From Fusobacterium sp. FSA-380-WT-3A (GTDB lineage: Bacteria; Fusobacteriota; Fusobacteriia; Fusobacteriales; Fusobacteriaceae): a stretch of DNA of 64,000 nt. Below are positions 1-8,700 of this stretch, piece by piece. Position numbers and translations under genes: made by a program. The stretch covers positions 1 through 64,000 of the forward strand of contig NZ_JABAFQ010000009.1 of NCBI RefSeq assembly GCF_012843705.1. Direction: 5' to 3'. The notes beneath the pieces are model-generated. The model ran no database searches and was not told where the DNA came from. It worked only from the letters and a program-made list of their open reading frames with translations. Numbering within the stretch: position 1 is the first letter of the stretch; every line of letters starts with the position of its first letter.

Positions 1-64
1 TACCTTAGAAATTAAAATATGTCAACATATTTTTAAAATATTTTTATGTTTTTATTTTTTTTCT

Positions 65-355
65 TTATTTTCCAATACTTTTTAGCTTATCTTCTATTTC
101 TTCATATACTTTTTCTCCAAATATATTTATTAAAGTTTCTTTATATATTTCTATAAATTCTTTATATTTTTCTTCTTCAAAGCCTTTTGGATTTCTTTTT
201 CTAAATATATTACTCATTGCTAATTCCTTATTTATACATGGAATCTTATAATAATCTTCTATTGTAAAACTATTTGTAAAATCATCAGGTAGAGTTATAT
301 ATATACTTTTTTCATCATCTTCTATATATATTTCTAAAGGCCATAATGAACACAC
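65..355 (-). CDS. Hypothetical protein, possible gene remnant
   Basis: I do not recognise this 96-residue acidic, Lys/Glu-rich product. It has no signal peptide or membrane segment. The C-terminal half (FEEEKYKEFIEIYKE onward) looks helical. The only in-frame start is a GTG at 355 with no recognisable Shine-Dalgarno sequence before it, and the frame is closed by a stop at 371-373. An intact gene is therefore doubtful; it may be the 3' part of a decayed or relocated gene. It sits alone beside a 450-base AT-rich desert. The amino-acid composition is plausible for a real protein, so I list it with low confidence. Confidence 0.35.
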   Translation of the reverse strand: MCSLWPLEIYIEDDEKSIYITLPDDFTNSFTIEDYYKIPCINKELAMSNIFRKRNPKGFEEEKYKEFIEIYKETLINIFGEKVYEEIEDKLKSIGK

Positions 356-810
356 TAATAGTTTATATTGTCAAAGTTTTTTTATAAACAAAAGATTACA
401 TAAAGAATTTCTCTATTTTTTTATTAATTAATATCTTTATAGAAAATATTTTTTATAAAATTTTATTTATGAATTCTATTGCTTAATATTTTTTAATACT
501 TTAGTTATCTAAAAATAACTTTTAATATTAGTTAATTATCAATTTAATTAATTTAATATTTTTCTACAAATTCAAAAATTTATTTTATTAAAAACTTTTC
601 TTAAAAATTAAGTTATTTAAAACAAAAATTTAATTTTATATAAATCTTTTTAGATTTCAATATTATAATTCTTAATAAAAAATTATAATATTAAAAATGT
701 TTCACCTAACTTTCTTTATTTTGTGTTGAATTTTTTCTTAATCTTAATTTTTGGATTTTCTCTATATTTTAATTTTTTTATTAAAAACAAATTTATAATT
801 TCCTTAGTAA
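356..810. other. AT-rich region without a recognisable gene
   Basis: About 450 bases of extremely AT-rich sequence with long A and T runs. No frame on either strand gives a convincing protein, and I see no tRNA, riboswitch or repeat array in it. It separates the orphan ORF at 65-355 from the sepF terminator. Confidence 0.6.
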
Positions 811-811
811 T

Positions 812-850
812 AAAAAAGAGTTATTATACTTCAAAGCATAATAACTCTTT
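812..850 (-). terminator. Intrinsic terminator after sepF
   Basis: A perfect 13-bp stem (AAAGAGTTATTAT at 815-827 with its complement at 838-850) closes a 10-base loop. Read on the minus strand it lies just past the sepF stop codon and runs into a T tract (the A run at 812-817). It ends the nrnA-sepF transcript. Confidence 0.85.
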
Positions 851-873
851 AAAATCAGTTTCTATAAAATTTT

Positions 874-1191
874 TTATTTTCTAAAAATCGGAATTATCTC
901 TTCTTCTTCATCATAAGAACCTGGATAATCTTTTTTAGAAAGTTTATTTTCATACTCTAAAAAATATTTTCCATTTTTAGGAACTGTACAAATAATATTT
1001 TCCCCTAAATAAATAATTTTTCCTTCTTGAATAAACATAGCTCCACTAAGAAAATCCATTATTCTTTTTTTGGTATTTTCTTCCACATCTGCTAAATTTA
1101 TGTGAACATACTTATTTTCTTTTAAGTATCCTACATATTTCAAACATTCTTCAAATCTTTCTGGTTTAAAAAAAGCTATTTCACAATCCAT
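874..1191 (-). CDS. sepF: Cell division protein SepF-like
   Basis: SepF helps tether and bundle FtsZ at the division septum. The core of the SepF fold is visible: VHINLADVEENTKKRIMDFL followed by a LSGAMFIQEG strand and an ICTVPKN end, matching the family pattern of 'INL...A.RIVDFLSG' and a late 'TP.N'. At 105 residues it is shorter than the roughly 150-residue Bacillus protein; the membrane-binding N-terminus and linker are largely missing, leaving little before the core domain. The ATG at 1191 is preceded by AGGAG, and the gene follows nrnA after 10 bases, so the two are probably co-transcribed. The C-terminal tail is acidic (DEEEE). The family call is fairly sure; the division role is inferred from the family. 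Confidence 0.8.
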   Translation of the reverse strand: MDCEIAFFKPERFEECLKYVGYLKENKYVHINLADVEENTKKRIMDFLSGAMFIQEGKIIYLGENIICTVPKNGKYFLEYENKLSKKDYPGSYDEEEEIIPIFRK

Positions 1192-1201
1192 GATATCACT
1201 C

Positions 1202-2143
1202 CTATATTCTTTCTATTATTGATATTATTATGTCCTTTTCCATTAAATCTGTCGTAAATCCTGCTGCTCTTTTATGTCCTCCACCATCAAAAATTTTTGC
1301 AACGTTATTTACATCTACTTTCTCTTTACTTCTCAAACTTCCTTTTATTTTTCCATTTTCTTCTTCTTTTAGAAATAGTGCTACTTCACATCCAACATAT
1401 TCTAGCATCTTTTCTACTATACCATCTGTTTCATCTTTTTGAATCTTTTCTTTAATTATAAAATCTCTACTTAAAGTAAAATATACTAATTTTTTTTCTT
1501 TAATTATATTCATTTTAGAAAATGCTAATCCTAAAACTTTAATGTATCCTAAAGTTCTACTTTTATAAACATGATTTATAATTTTATCTTTATCTATACC
1601 TTTTTCTAATAATTTACTAGCAACTTCAAAAGTTTCTTTTGTTGTACTTTCATATTGAAAACTTCCAGAATCAGTAATTATTCCTACATACAGGCATTCT
1701 GCTATAGTTTTATCAATATCAATTTTTAAAATTTTAGTTAAAACCTCATATAAAACTTCACTAGCTGATGAACTTTGTTTCACAAAATTATAATCTCCAA
1801 AATTTGAATTACTTATATGATGGTCTATATTTACTAGAAAAGCATCTTTTTTAAACTCTCCAACTCTTCCTATTCTTTTAAAATTTGCTGAATCTATAAC
1901 TATAAAAAGGTCTGCTTTAGGTTCATCTTTTAAATTAATATATTTTTCTATCTTATCTGTTCCTTTTAAAAATTTATAATTATAAGGAACATTATCTTCT
2001 ATTATATATCTTACATTCTTTTCAGGGTATTGTTTTTTTATAGCCCAATATAAAGCTAATCCACTTCCTATAGAATCTCCATCTGGATTTACATGAGAAG
2101 ATATAATTATATTTTTACTTTTTTCTAGTTTTTCTAAAAACAT
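1202..2143 (-). CDS. nrnA: DHH-family oligoribonuclease / pAp phosphatase (NrnA)
   Basis: NrnA degrades 2-5 nt RNA oligonucleotides and dephosphorylates 3'-phosphoadenosine 5'-phosphate in the cytoplasm. The 313-residue length is normal. DHH-domain motifs appear in order: SSHVNPDGDSIGSG (residues 15-28), a VIDSAN motif near residue 83, and the IDHH motif at 106-109. The C-terminal DHHA1 domain ends with GGGHKRAAG (287-295), the substrate-binding glycine motif. It lies upstream of sepF and downstream of hprK, all on the minus strand. The other DHH protein in the window, RecJ at 48-49.7 kb, is longer and has extra domains. Related cyclic-di-nucleotide phosphodiesterases carry additional PAS/GGDEF domains that are absent here. 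Confidence 0.93.
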   Translation of the reverse strand: MFLEKLEKSKNIIISSHVNPDGDSIGSGLALYWAIKKQYPEKNVRYIIEDNVPYNYKFLKGTDKIEKYINLKDEPKADLFIVIDSANFKRIGRVGEFKKDAFLVNIDHHISNSNFGDYNFVKQSSSASEVLYEVLTKILKIDIDKTIAECLYVGIITDSGSFQYESTTKETFEVASKLLEKGIDKDKIINHVYKSRTLGYIKVLGLAFSKMNIIKEKKLVYFTLSRDFIIKEKIQKDETDGIVEKMLEYVGCEVALFLKEEENGKIKGSLRSKEKVDVNNVAKIFDGGGHKRAAGFTTDLMEKDIIISIIERI

Positions 2144-2164
2144 TAAGTTTTTTCCCCTTTCTTT

Positions 2165-2195
2165 AAAAAGAATATCAAAATTTTATCTTGATATT
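2165..2195 (-). terminator. Weak hairpin between hprK and nrnA
   Basis: An 8-bp stem (AATATCAA at 2171-2178, TTGATATT at 2188-2195) followed on the minus strand by CTTTTT. It lies after hprK and before nrnA. A TATAAT hexamer (2193-2198, minus) overlaps the hairpin, so the site could also be the nrnA promoter. Which role applies is uncertain. Confidence 0.4.
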
Positions 2196-2229
2196 ATACC
2201 TTAATTTTTCTATAATTTCAAAATTTTTT

Positions 2230-4140
2230 TTATTTCATTAATAAATTCTTTAATTTTTCATAAGAATTTTCTGGATTATGTCCTAATTTTTTTGCCATTA
2301 AGTTCATAACTACTATTTCTACCATTGCTGCAGCATTTCTACCTGAAGACATATAGATTTCAGCTTTATAAACTTCTTTATCTAAAATTTTATCTTTTCC
2401 TGTAGAATAATTTACTCTTGTTAAATAATCATCTGATTCTTGTTCTTTAATCTCTATTATAGCTTCTATATTTTTACTTAAAACAACAGAACTCATTCCA
2501 TAAAGAGTTTTTATATCAATTATTCCTAAACCTCTAATTTCCATAAAAAATGGTAATTTTGAAGCTGTTCCTACAACAACTCCATCAGCACTTTTTCTAA
2601 ATTTTACTAAATCATCAGCTACTAATCTATGTCCTCTATGAATCAATTCAAGAGCTGTTTCGCTTTTTCCAATTCCACTTCTACCTGTTAATAAAATTCC
2701 AAAGCCATACATCTCTAAAAATACTCCATGAACTGTTAAAGTATCTGCTAAACGTTGTTCAAGATATGTATTTAAACTTGCTATAATTCTTGATGGATTA
2801 CTTTCTGAAGATTTTAATACAATTTTTTTATTTTCTTTTACTAATTCTTTAAAATCTTCTGGTATATCTAAGTTACCACATATTATTATTCCTGGAAACT
2901 TATATGAAAAATATTTTTTTAAATTTTCATCTCTCTTCTCTTGAGGCAATCTTTTTAAATATTCAAGTTCTACTGAAGTTATAAGTTGTAGTCCTTTATT
3001 TTCATATATTTCTTCTTCTAGATTAAAAAATCCTGAAAGAGCCATAGCTGGTCTTGTTATACTTGTTGAAGTTATATAATTTTCTTTTAGATATTCTTCT
3101 CCATACAGTATTTCTAAAGGATTGAATTTTATAAACTCTTCCATAGAAACTTTTTTTTCTTCCATATTTTCTCCTCTTTTTTTCCTTTCTCTTTTCTCTC
3201 TTATGATTCTTTGTGACTCATCCATAAAATATTTAGCAGAATTAACCCCCATTAATCTTAAACGAGAATCTATAGTAGCAGTTTCTATAACAACAGCTAA
3301 ATTTCTACCTTTTCTTCCTGGTAAAGTTATTTTTTTTATTGGATGGTCTAAAATATATTCAAATACCTCATCTACACCTAATCTATCATAAAATCTTTTT
3401 TCATCCCAATATTCTAAATCTATTATTAATTCTATTCTTTTTCTCATTTCATTAGATATAATTCCAAAATTTAGTGTAAGATTTATATCCTCTTGTCCTT
3501 CCCCCATCAGAAGATAATAATCTCTCTCTGGTTGTACCTTTGCTCTTGTATTAATTCCTATTAAACCTCTATCAGTTTCTTTGACTAAAATATTTTTATC
3601 ACTTATAAATTTGTGTCCCCTTTCAATTAACTCTATAGTAACACCAATTTTAAGGTCTTTTTCTCCTCTTATTAATACACCCATTCCATAAATATCTAAT
3701 AAAATAGCATCATTAATTATTGTCTCTCTTCCTAAAATATTTCTCAAAAGATTATTAAAATCTCTTATGAATTCCGTAGTTCTATTTTTTGTTCTTAAAA
3801 CTACTTTGTTGTATACTCTTGCTCTTTCTAAAATACTATTTATATTTTTAGCTTTGCAACTCAATATAAGAGCTGGAAATTTATGAGAAAAATATCTATC
3901 TAAGATTTTTTCTCTCTCTTCTGGTTCCAATCTCAATAAATATTCACTTTCTCTATGTCCCATCACATGAACAGACCTTTTTAATTCCTCTTTATCAACA
4001 AAAAAACCTGTAAATTCATATCCAACTCTATGAATTTCATTCATATATATTCTTTGGTCTAAATTTCCATCTACTAAAACTTCTAAATTAAAATGTTCTA
4101 CTATATCTCTAAGAGTAATAATTTTTGGTTCGTCTAACAC
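2230..4140 (-). CDS. hprK: Tandem-duplicated HPr kinase/phosphorylase
   Basis: HPrK/P phosphorylates and dephosphorylates Ser-46 of HPr and so links sugar uptake to catabolite control. The usual enzyme is about 310-320 residues; this ORF is 636 and holds two full copies. The C-terminal copy (about 326-636) looks active: catalytic His at 471 (TVHGV), Walker A GRSGIGKS at 486-493, Asp pair at 509-510, and the family signature EIRGLGIIDIKTLYG. The N-terminal copy (about 1-320) keeps the fold (ILLDIYGMGVLIRG, IELIERGHKF) but has GEKDLKIGVT (159-168) where Walker A should be, Asp144 in place of the His, and no signature motif. An internal ATG at 3165, preceded by AGAGGAG with 5-base spacing, would give a 311-residue normal enzyme. 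Full-length and short forms may both be made; a regulatory role for the first copy is inference. Confidence 0.9.
   Translation of the reverse strand: MLDEPKIITLRDIVEHFNLEVLVDGNLDQRIYMNEIHRVGYEFTGFFVDKEELKRSVHVMGHRESEYLLRLEPEEREKILDRYFSHKFPALILSCKAKNINSILERARVYNKVVLRTKNRTTEFIRDFNNLLRNILGRETIINDAILLDIYGMGVLIRGEKDLKIGVTIELIERGHKFISDKNILVKETDRGLIGINTRAKVQPERDYYLLMGEGQEDINLTLNFGIISNEMRKRIELIIDLEYWDEKRFYDRLGVDEVFEYILDHPIKKITLPGRKGRNLAVVIETATIDSRLRLMGVNSAKYFMDESQRIIREKRERKKRGENMEEKKVSMEEFIKFNPLEILYGEEYLKENYITSTSITRPAMALSGFFNLEEEIYENKGLQLITSVELEYLKRLPQEKRDENLKKYFSYKFPGIIICGNLDIPEDFKELVKENKKIVLKSSESNPSRIIASLNTYLEQRLADTLTVHGVFLEMYGFGILLTGRSGIGKSETALELIHRGHRLVADDLVKFRKSADGVVVGTASKLPFFMEIRGLGIIDIKTLYGMSSVVLSKNIEAIIEIKEQESDDYLTRVNYSTGKDKILDKEVYKAEIYMSSGRNAAAMVEIVVMNLMAKKLGHNPENSYEKLKNLLMK
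3163..3177 (-). promoter_or_regulatory. Internal ribosome binding site and ATG within hprK
   Basis: On the minus strand AGAGGAG (3177-3171), a 5-base spacer and an in-frame ATG (3165-3163) occur exactly where the second HPrK copy begins (residue 326). This is as strong as the start sites of neighbouring genes. It predicts separate translation of a standard-length HPr kinase. Confidence 0.65.
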
Positions 4141-4153
4141 TTTTTCCTCCTAG

Positions 4154-4363
4154 TTATTTTGACTTATCTATTTTTATTTCTCTTATTATTTTACTGTCAT
4201 CAAGAAAAGATAAGGTAACAGTTTCTATTTTTTCTGTTGTTTTATTTACTATATTATTTATTTCAAATAAATATGAAAATTCTTTATAAAACAAGAAACA
4301 AACTGTTATTCCTATAATTGTATTAGCTATGAAATAAAATATTGGCTTTAAAAATTTTAACAT
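4154..4363 (-). CDS. Small single-pass membrane protein
   Basis: I do not recognise this 69-residue protein. One transmembrane helix is clear at residues 8-26 (IFYFIANTIIGITVCFLFY), followed by a polar tail of about 40 residues ending DDSKIIREIKIDKSK. The ATG overlaps the end of folC by 7 bases and the stop lies 13 bases before hprK, so it belongs to the folC-hprK run and is likely translationally coupled. Length and topology suggest a small accessory membrane protein; no function can be read from it. Confidence 0.6.
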   Translation of the reverse strand: MLKFLKPIFYFIANTIIGITVCFLFYKEFSYLFEINNIVNKTTEKIETVTLSFLDDSKIIREIKIDKSK

Positions 4364-5604
4364 AATCCCACTTCCCTTTTAAATTTTTCACATGTATAGA
4401 ATGAACCACAAACAATTATAATTTCTTTATTTAAATTTTTTGCAAAATTATAAGCTTCTTTTATATCTTCTATTGCTGTAAATATCTGACTTTTATCTGT
4501 AAATTCATAAAGTTTTTTAGCTGATAATCCTCTAGGATTTTCACTTAAAGAAGTTAAAATTATATTTTCACTTATTTCTTCACAAACTTTTAGCATCTCT
4601 TCTATTTTTTTGTCTTTTAGTATTGAAACTATCATTACAACTTTCTCTTTTAGATAGCCTTTTTCTATTATTTGTTTTAAATTTTTTATTCCATCTATAT
4701 TATGAGCTCCCTCTAAAATAGTAACAGGATTTTTTTCATAAATTTCAAATCTACACTGCCAAACAACTTCCTTTATTGCTTCTTTTATTACAGACTCTGG
4801 CACTTCTAGTTTACATAAAGCCTCATAAGCACATAAGAAATTTTTTACTTGATAATCTCCAAATAAAGAAAGTTGATATTTTTTATCTCCTATAAAAATA
4901 TCTGTATTAAATTTCTCAAAATTTAATTTGTAATCTATATTTTTATATTTATCAATAACATTTACAAAATCTTCTGTTTTTTCTTTTATTGCTTTTAAAA
5001 ATTCTTTTTGACTATCCCCAACTATAACATAGCTTTTATCTTTTATAATTCCAGCTTTTTCTCTAGAAATTTCATAAATAGTTTTTCCTAAGTATTCAAT
5101 ATGGTCTAAAGAAACATTTGTTATTATAGCTATATCTGAGTTAACAACATTAGTCGCATCAAATCTTCCACCCATTCCAACTTCCAAAATAGCATATTCT
5201 ATTTTTTTTCTAGCAAAATATAAAAACATCATAGCTGTAGTTACTTCAAAAAATGTTGGAGTGATTTTTAATTCTTCTATTTTTTCTCTAACAATTTTAT
5301 AAATTTCAGCTATATCTTTATCTGGTATATCTTCTCCATCTACTCTTATTCTTTCATTAAATTTTAAAATATGTGGAGAAGTATATTTTCCAACAGAATA
5401 TCCTGCTTTTAAAAGGACAGTTTCTATTATTGTAGAAGTAGAACCTTTACCATTAGTTCCTGTAATATGGATAATTTTATAATTATTTTGTGGATTTCCT
5501 AATGCTTCACAAATTTTTTCTATATTTTCTAAGCCTAATTTTATTCCATGTAATGAATAGGAATATAGTTCATTTAAAAGTTCTTGCATTTCCAAAATTA
5601 TCAC
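4357..5604 (-). CDS. folC: Folylpolyglutamate synthase / dihydrofolate synthase
   Basis: FolC adds glutamate to dihydropteroate and to reduced folates in the cytoplasm, using ATP. The Mur-ligase ATP loop GTNGKGS is at 49-55, followed by the family's TSPHI and RFDATN motifs and SLDHIEYLG. The C-terminal domain has EGAHNIDGI, and near the end IIIVCGSFYTCE. Length (415) is typical. The start is uncertain: the frame opens with GTG at 5604 only two bases after AGGAG; TTG at 5595 would have 11-base spacing, and the ATG at 5589 is further away. The gene is divergent from dnaE and begins a run with the small membrane protein and hprK. Confidence 0.94.
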   Translation of the reverse strand: MIILEMQELLNELYSYSLHGIKLGLENIEKICEALGNPQNNYKIIHITGTNGKGSTSTIIETVLLKAGYSVGKYTSPHILKFNERIRVDGEDIPDKDIAEIYKIVREKIEELKITPTFFEVTTAMMFLYFARKKIEYAILEVGMGGRFDATNVVNSDIAIITNVSLDHIEYLGKTIYEISREKAGIIKDKSYVIVGDSQKEFLKAIKEKTEDFVNVIDKYKNIDYKLNFEKFNTDIFIGDKKYQLSLFGDYQVKNFLCAYEALCKLEVPESVIKEAIKEVVWQCRFEIYEKNPVTILEGAHNIDGIKNLKQIIEKGYLKEKVVMIVSILKDKKIEEMLKVCEEISENIILTSLSENPRGLSAKKLYEFTDKSQIFTAIEDIKEAYNFAKNLNKEIIIVCGSFYTCEKFKREVGLC

Positions 5605-5631
5605 TTCTCCTCTTTCTTAATTAATACTGAA

Positions 5632-5637
5632 ATTATA
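5632..5637 (-). promoter_or_regulatory. Probable -10 box for folC
   Basis: TATAAT on the minus strand, about 30 bases before the folC start, within the 132-base divergent gap to dnaE. The matching -35 is poor, so this rests on the perfect -10 and position. Confidence 0.4.
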
Positions 5638-5694
5638 CCATATTTTTTTTACTTTCATAGAATATTTTTATAGAATAATCAATTATTTTCTTGT

Positions 5695-5700
5695 ATAATA
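5695..5700 (+). promoter_or_regulatory. Probable -10 box for dnaE
   Basis: A TATAAT hexamer within CTTGTATAATA, 37 bases before the dnaE ATG. No good -35 box is visible. The dnaE ribosome site AAGGAGG follows at about 5723. Confidence 0.4.
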
Positions 5701-5736
5701 TTTATTAAGAAATATAATCCATTAAGGAGGTACATT

Positions 5737-8700
5737 ATGGAAAAAAACTTTGTTCATTTACATCTTCATACTGAATATAGTCTTCTTGATGGAGTAGGAA
5801 AAATAGAAGAGTATATCAAAAAAGCAAAAGAATTAAAAATGAAAAGTATAGGGATAACTGACCATGGAAATATGTTTGGAGCTATTGAAATGTATCAAAA
5901 AGCAATTTCCAATGGAATTAAACCTATTATTGGAATAGAAACTTATGTAGCTGAATTTGGTATAGAATCAAAAGATGGAAGAATATTTCATCTTGTTTTG
6001 CTTGCTATGAATAATACAGGGTATAAAAACCTTATGAAAATAAGTTCTTTTGCTTATACAAAAGGTTTTTATTATAAACCTAGAGTAGATAAAGAATTTT
6101 TAAAAGAGCATAGTGAAGGAGTTATTGCTCTTTCAGCTTGTATGCAGGGAGAAATCTCAAGAAAAATTTTAGACAATGAAGATGAAGAAAAAATAAATAA
6201 TGCTGTTAAAGAATATATAGATATTTTTGGAAAAGAAAATTTTTATATTGAAGTTCAAAGTAATGGTTTTCAAGAACAAAAAGAGCTTAATAAAAAATTA
6301 TTAAAAATAGCTCAACAATTTAATTTAAAAACTGTAGCTACAAATGATACTCACTATGTCTATAAAGGTGAGGAAGTTTTACAAGATATTTTACTTTGTA
6401 TTCAAACAGGAACAAAAATTTCTGATGAAAAAAGAATGAAAATTGATACTGATGAACTTTTTTTTAAAAGTCGTCAAGAAATGATAGATTCTTTGGGTGA
6501 AGAATATATCGAAGCTATAAATAATACAGAAGAAATTGCTAATCGTTGTAACTTGTCCATTGAATTTGGAAAATTTAAGTTTCCTTATTATGAAATTCCA
6601 AAAGAATTTTCTTCTACTTACGATTATTTAAAAAATTTAGTTTATAAAGGTTTAGAAGAAAGATATCCTTTAGGACTTTCTGATACTATTTTAAATAGAG
6701 TTGAATATGAATTATCAGTTATAAAAAATATGGGATATTCTGAATACTTTGTAGTTGTGTGGGATTTTATTAATTTTGCTAAGACTAATAATATTCCTAT
6801 TGGTCCTGGAAGAGGTTCGGCAGCTGGAAGTTTGGTTGCTTATGCTCTTAAAATAACAGAGTTAGACCCTTTAAAATATCATCTAATTTTTGAAAGATTT
6901 TTAAATCCTGAAAGAATATCTATGCCAGATATTGACATTGATATTTGTCAAGAAAGAAGACAAGAACTAATTGATTATGTAACTGATAAATATGGTCATG
7001 ATAAAGTTGCCCAAATTATAACATTTGGAACTTTAAAAGCGAGAGCAGCCATAAGAGATATAGGTAGAGTTTTAGATGTCCCTATTTCAAAAATTGATAA
7101 AGCAGCTAAACTTATACCTTTTAACTATAATATAAAAGAATCACTGGAAGAAATAAAAGAGTTTCATGATTTATATCAAACTGATTCTCAGATAAAAAGA
7201 GTTGTAGATTTTTCAAAAAAATTAGAAAATAAAGTGAGACATTCTTCTATCCATGCTGCTGGTATAGTTATCACTAAAGATTCTTTAGATGAAACAGTTC
7301 CTTTATATCAAGATAAAGATTCTGTTATAGCCACACAATATCAAATGAAAGAGTTAGAGGAACTAGGACTTCTTAAAATGGATTTCTTAGGACTTCGTAA
7401 TCTTACAAATATTCAAAGAACTATAGATTATATAAAAAAAGATTTAAATATAGATGTAAAACTTTCTGATATTCCATTGGATATAAAAGAAATTTATCAA
7501 ATGTTATCACTTGGTGATACTTTAGGAGTATTCCAATTAGAATCTATTGGAATTAGAAAAATCTTGACAAAACTTAAACCAGATAAATTTGAAGATATTA
7601 TAGCCTTACTTGCTCTTTATAGACCTGGACCTTTAGGTTCTGGAATGGTTGATGATTTTATAAATTGTAAAAATGGAATGTCACAAATAAAATATCCTCA
7701 TGATTCCCTAGAAGATATTTTAAAAGAAACTTATGGAGTTATTCTTTATCAAGAACAAGTTATGAGTATTGCCAATCGTATGGCTGATTACACTTTGGGA
7801 GAGGCTGATTTACTTAGACGGGCAATGGGAAAGAAAAAATTTAGCATAATGAATGAAAATAGAGAAAAATTTATTAATCGTTCATTAAAAAAAGGCTATT
7901 CAGAAGAAATTGCTAGCGAAATTTTTGATTTAATTTATAAATTTGCTGGTTATGGATTTAATAAATCACATTCAGCTGCCTATGCTTTAGTTGCTTATTG
8001 GACAGCCTTTTTTAAAGCTAAATATCCAAAATATTATTATGCTGCTCTTATGACTTCTGAGATGAAAGATATAGAAGACATTGCTCTTTATTTACAAGAT
8101 GCTAAAAAACATGGAATAAAAATAGAATTTCCAAATATAAATAAAGCTGAATCAAAATTTATTGTAAAAGATGATAAAATTATCTTTTCTCTTTCAGCTA
8201 TAAAAAATGTTGGAGAAAAAGTAGCTGAAAATATAAAAAAAGAGTGGGAAGAAAATGGAGATTACAAAACTTTTGAAGACTTTGTAATAAGAACAAAGGC
8301 TTATGGAGTTAATAAAAAGACTTTAGAAGCTCTTATATTCTCTGGGGCTACTGATATTTTACCAGGAAATAGAAATGAAAAACTAATGTCTCTTACAAAA
8401 ACTATTGATTATGCCAATAAAGTTTTAAAAGAGGATGAAATTCAACAGATGAATCTTTTTGGAGAAGCAAAATCAACTATAAATTCCTTTTCTCTTATAA
8501 ATTCTCCTGATTTTTCTTTAGATGAAAAATTAGAAAAAGAAAAAGAAGTTCTTGGATTCTACTTTAGTGGACATCCTTTAGATAAATACTCTAAACTCAT
8601 AAATTCTTTTGATAGAGAGGATATTAAAAATTTAAAATCTGAAAGTGACAATAAAGAAATTAAAATTTTTGGTATTTTGAGAAATATTAAAAAAATTGTT

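Noticed and set aside
356..810. CRISPR array or replication origin in the AT-rich gap
   Set aside because: No regularly spaced repeats are present, and no clear DnaA-box cluster is visible; the sequence is just AT-rich.
1230..1442. Open frame on the plus strand opposite nrnA
   Set aside because: It lies wholly inside nrnA on the other strand, is Ser/Phe-rich as expected from the complement of Lys/Glu-rich coding sequence, and has no ribosome site.
3122..3391. Open frame opposite the middle of hprK
   Set aside because: A shadow of the hprK reading frame; hydrophobic, low-complexity translation with no start signal.
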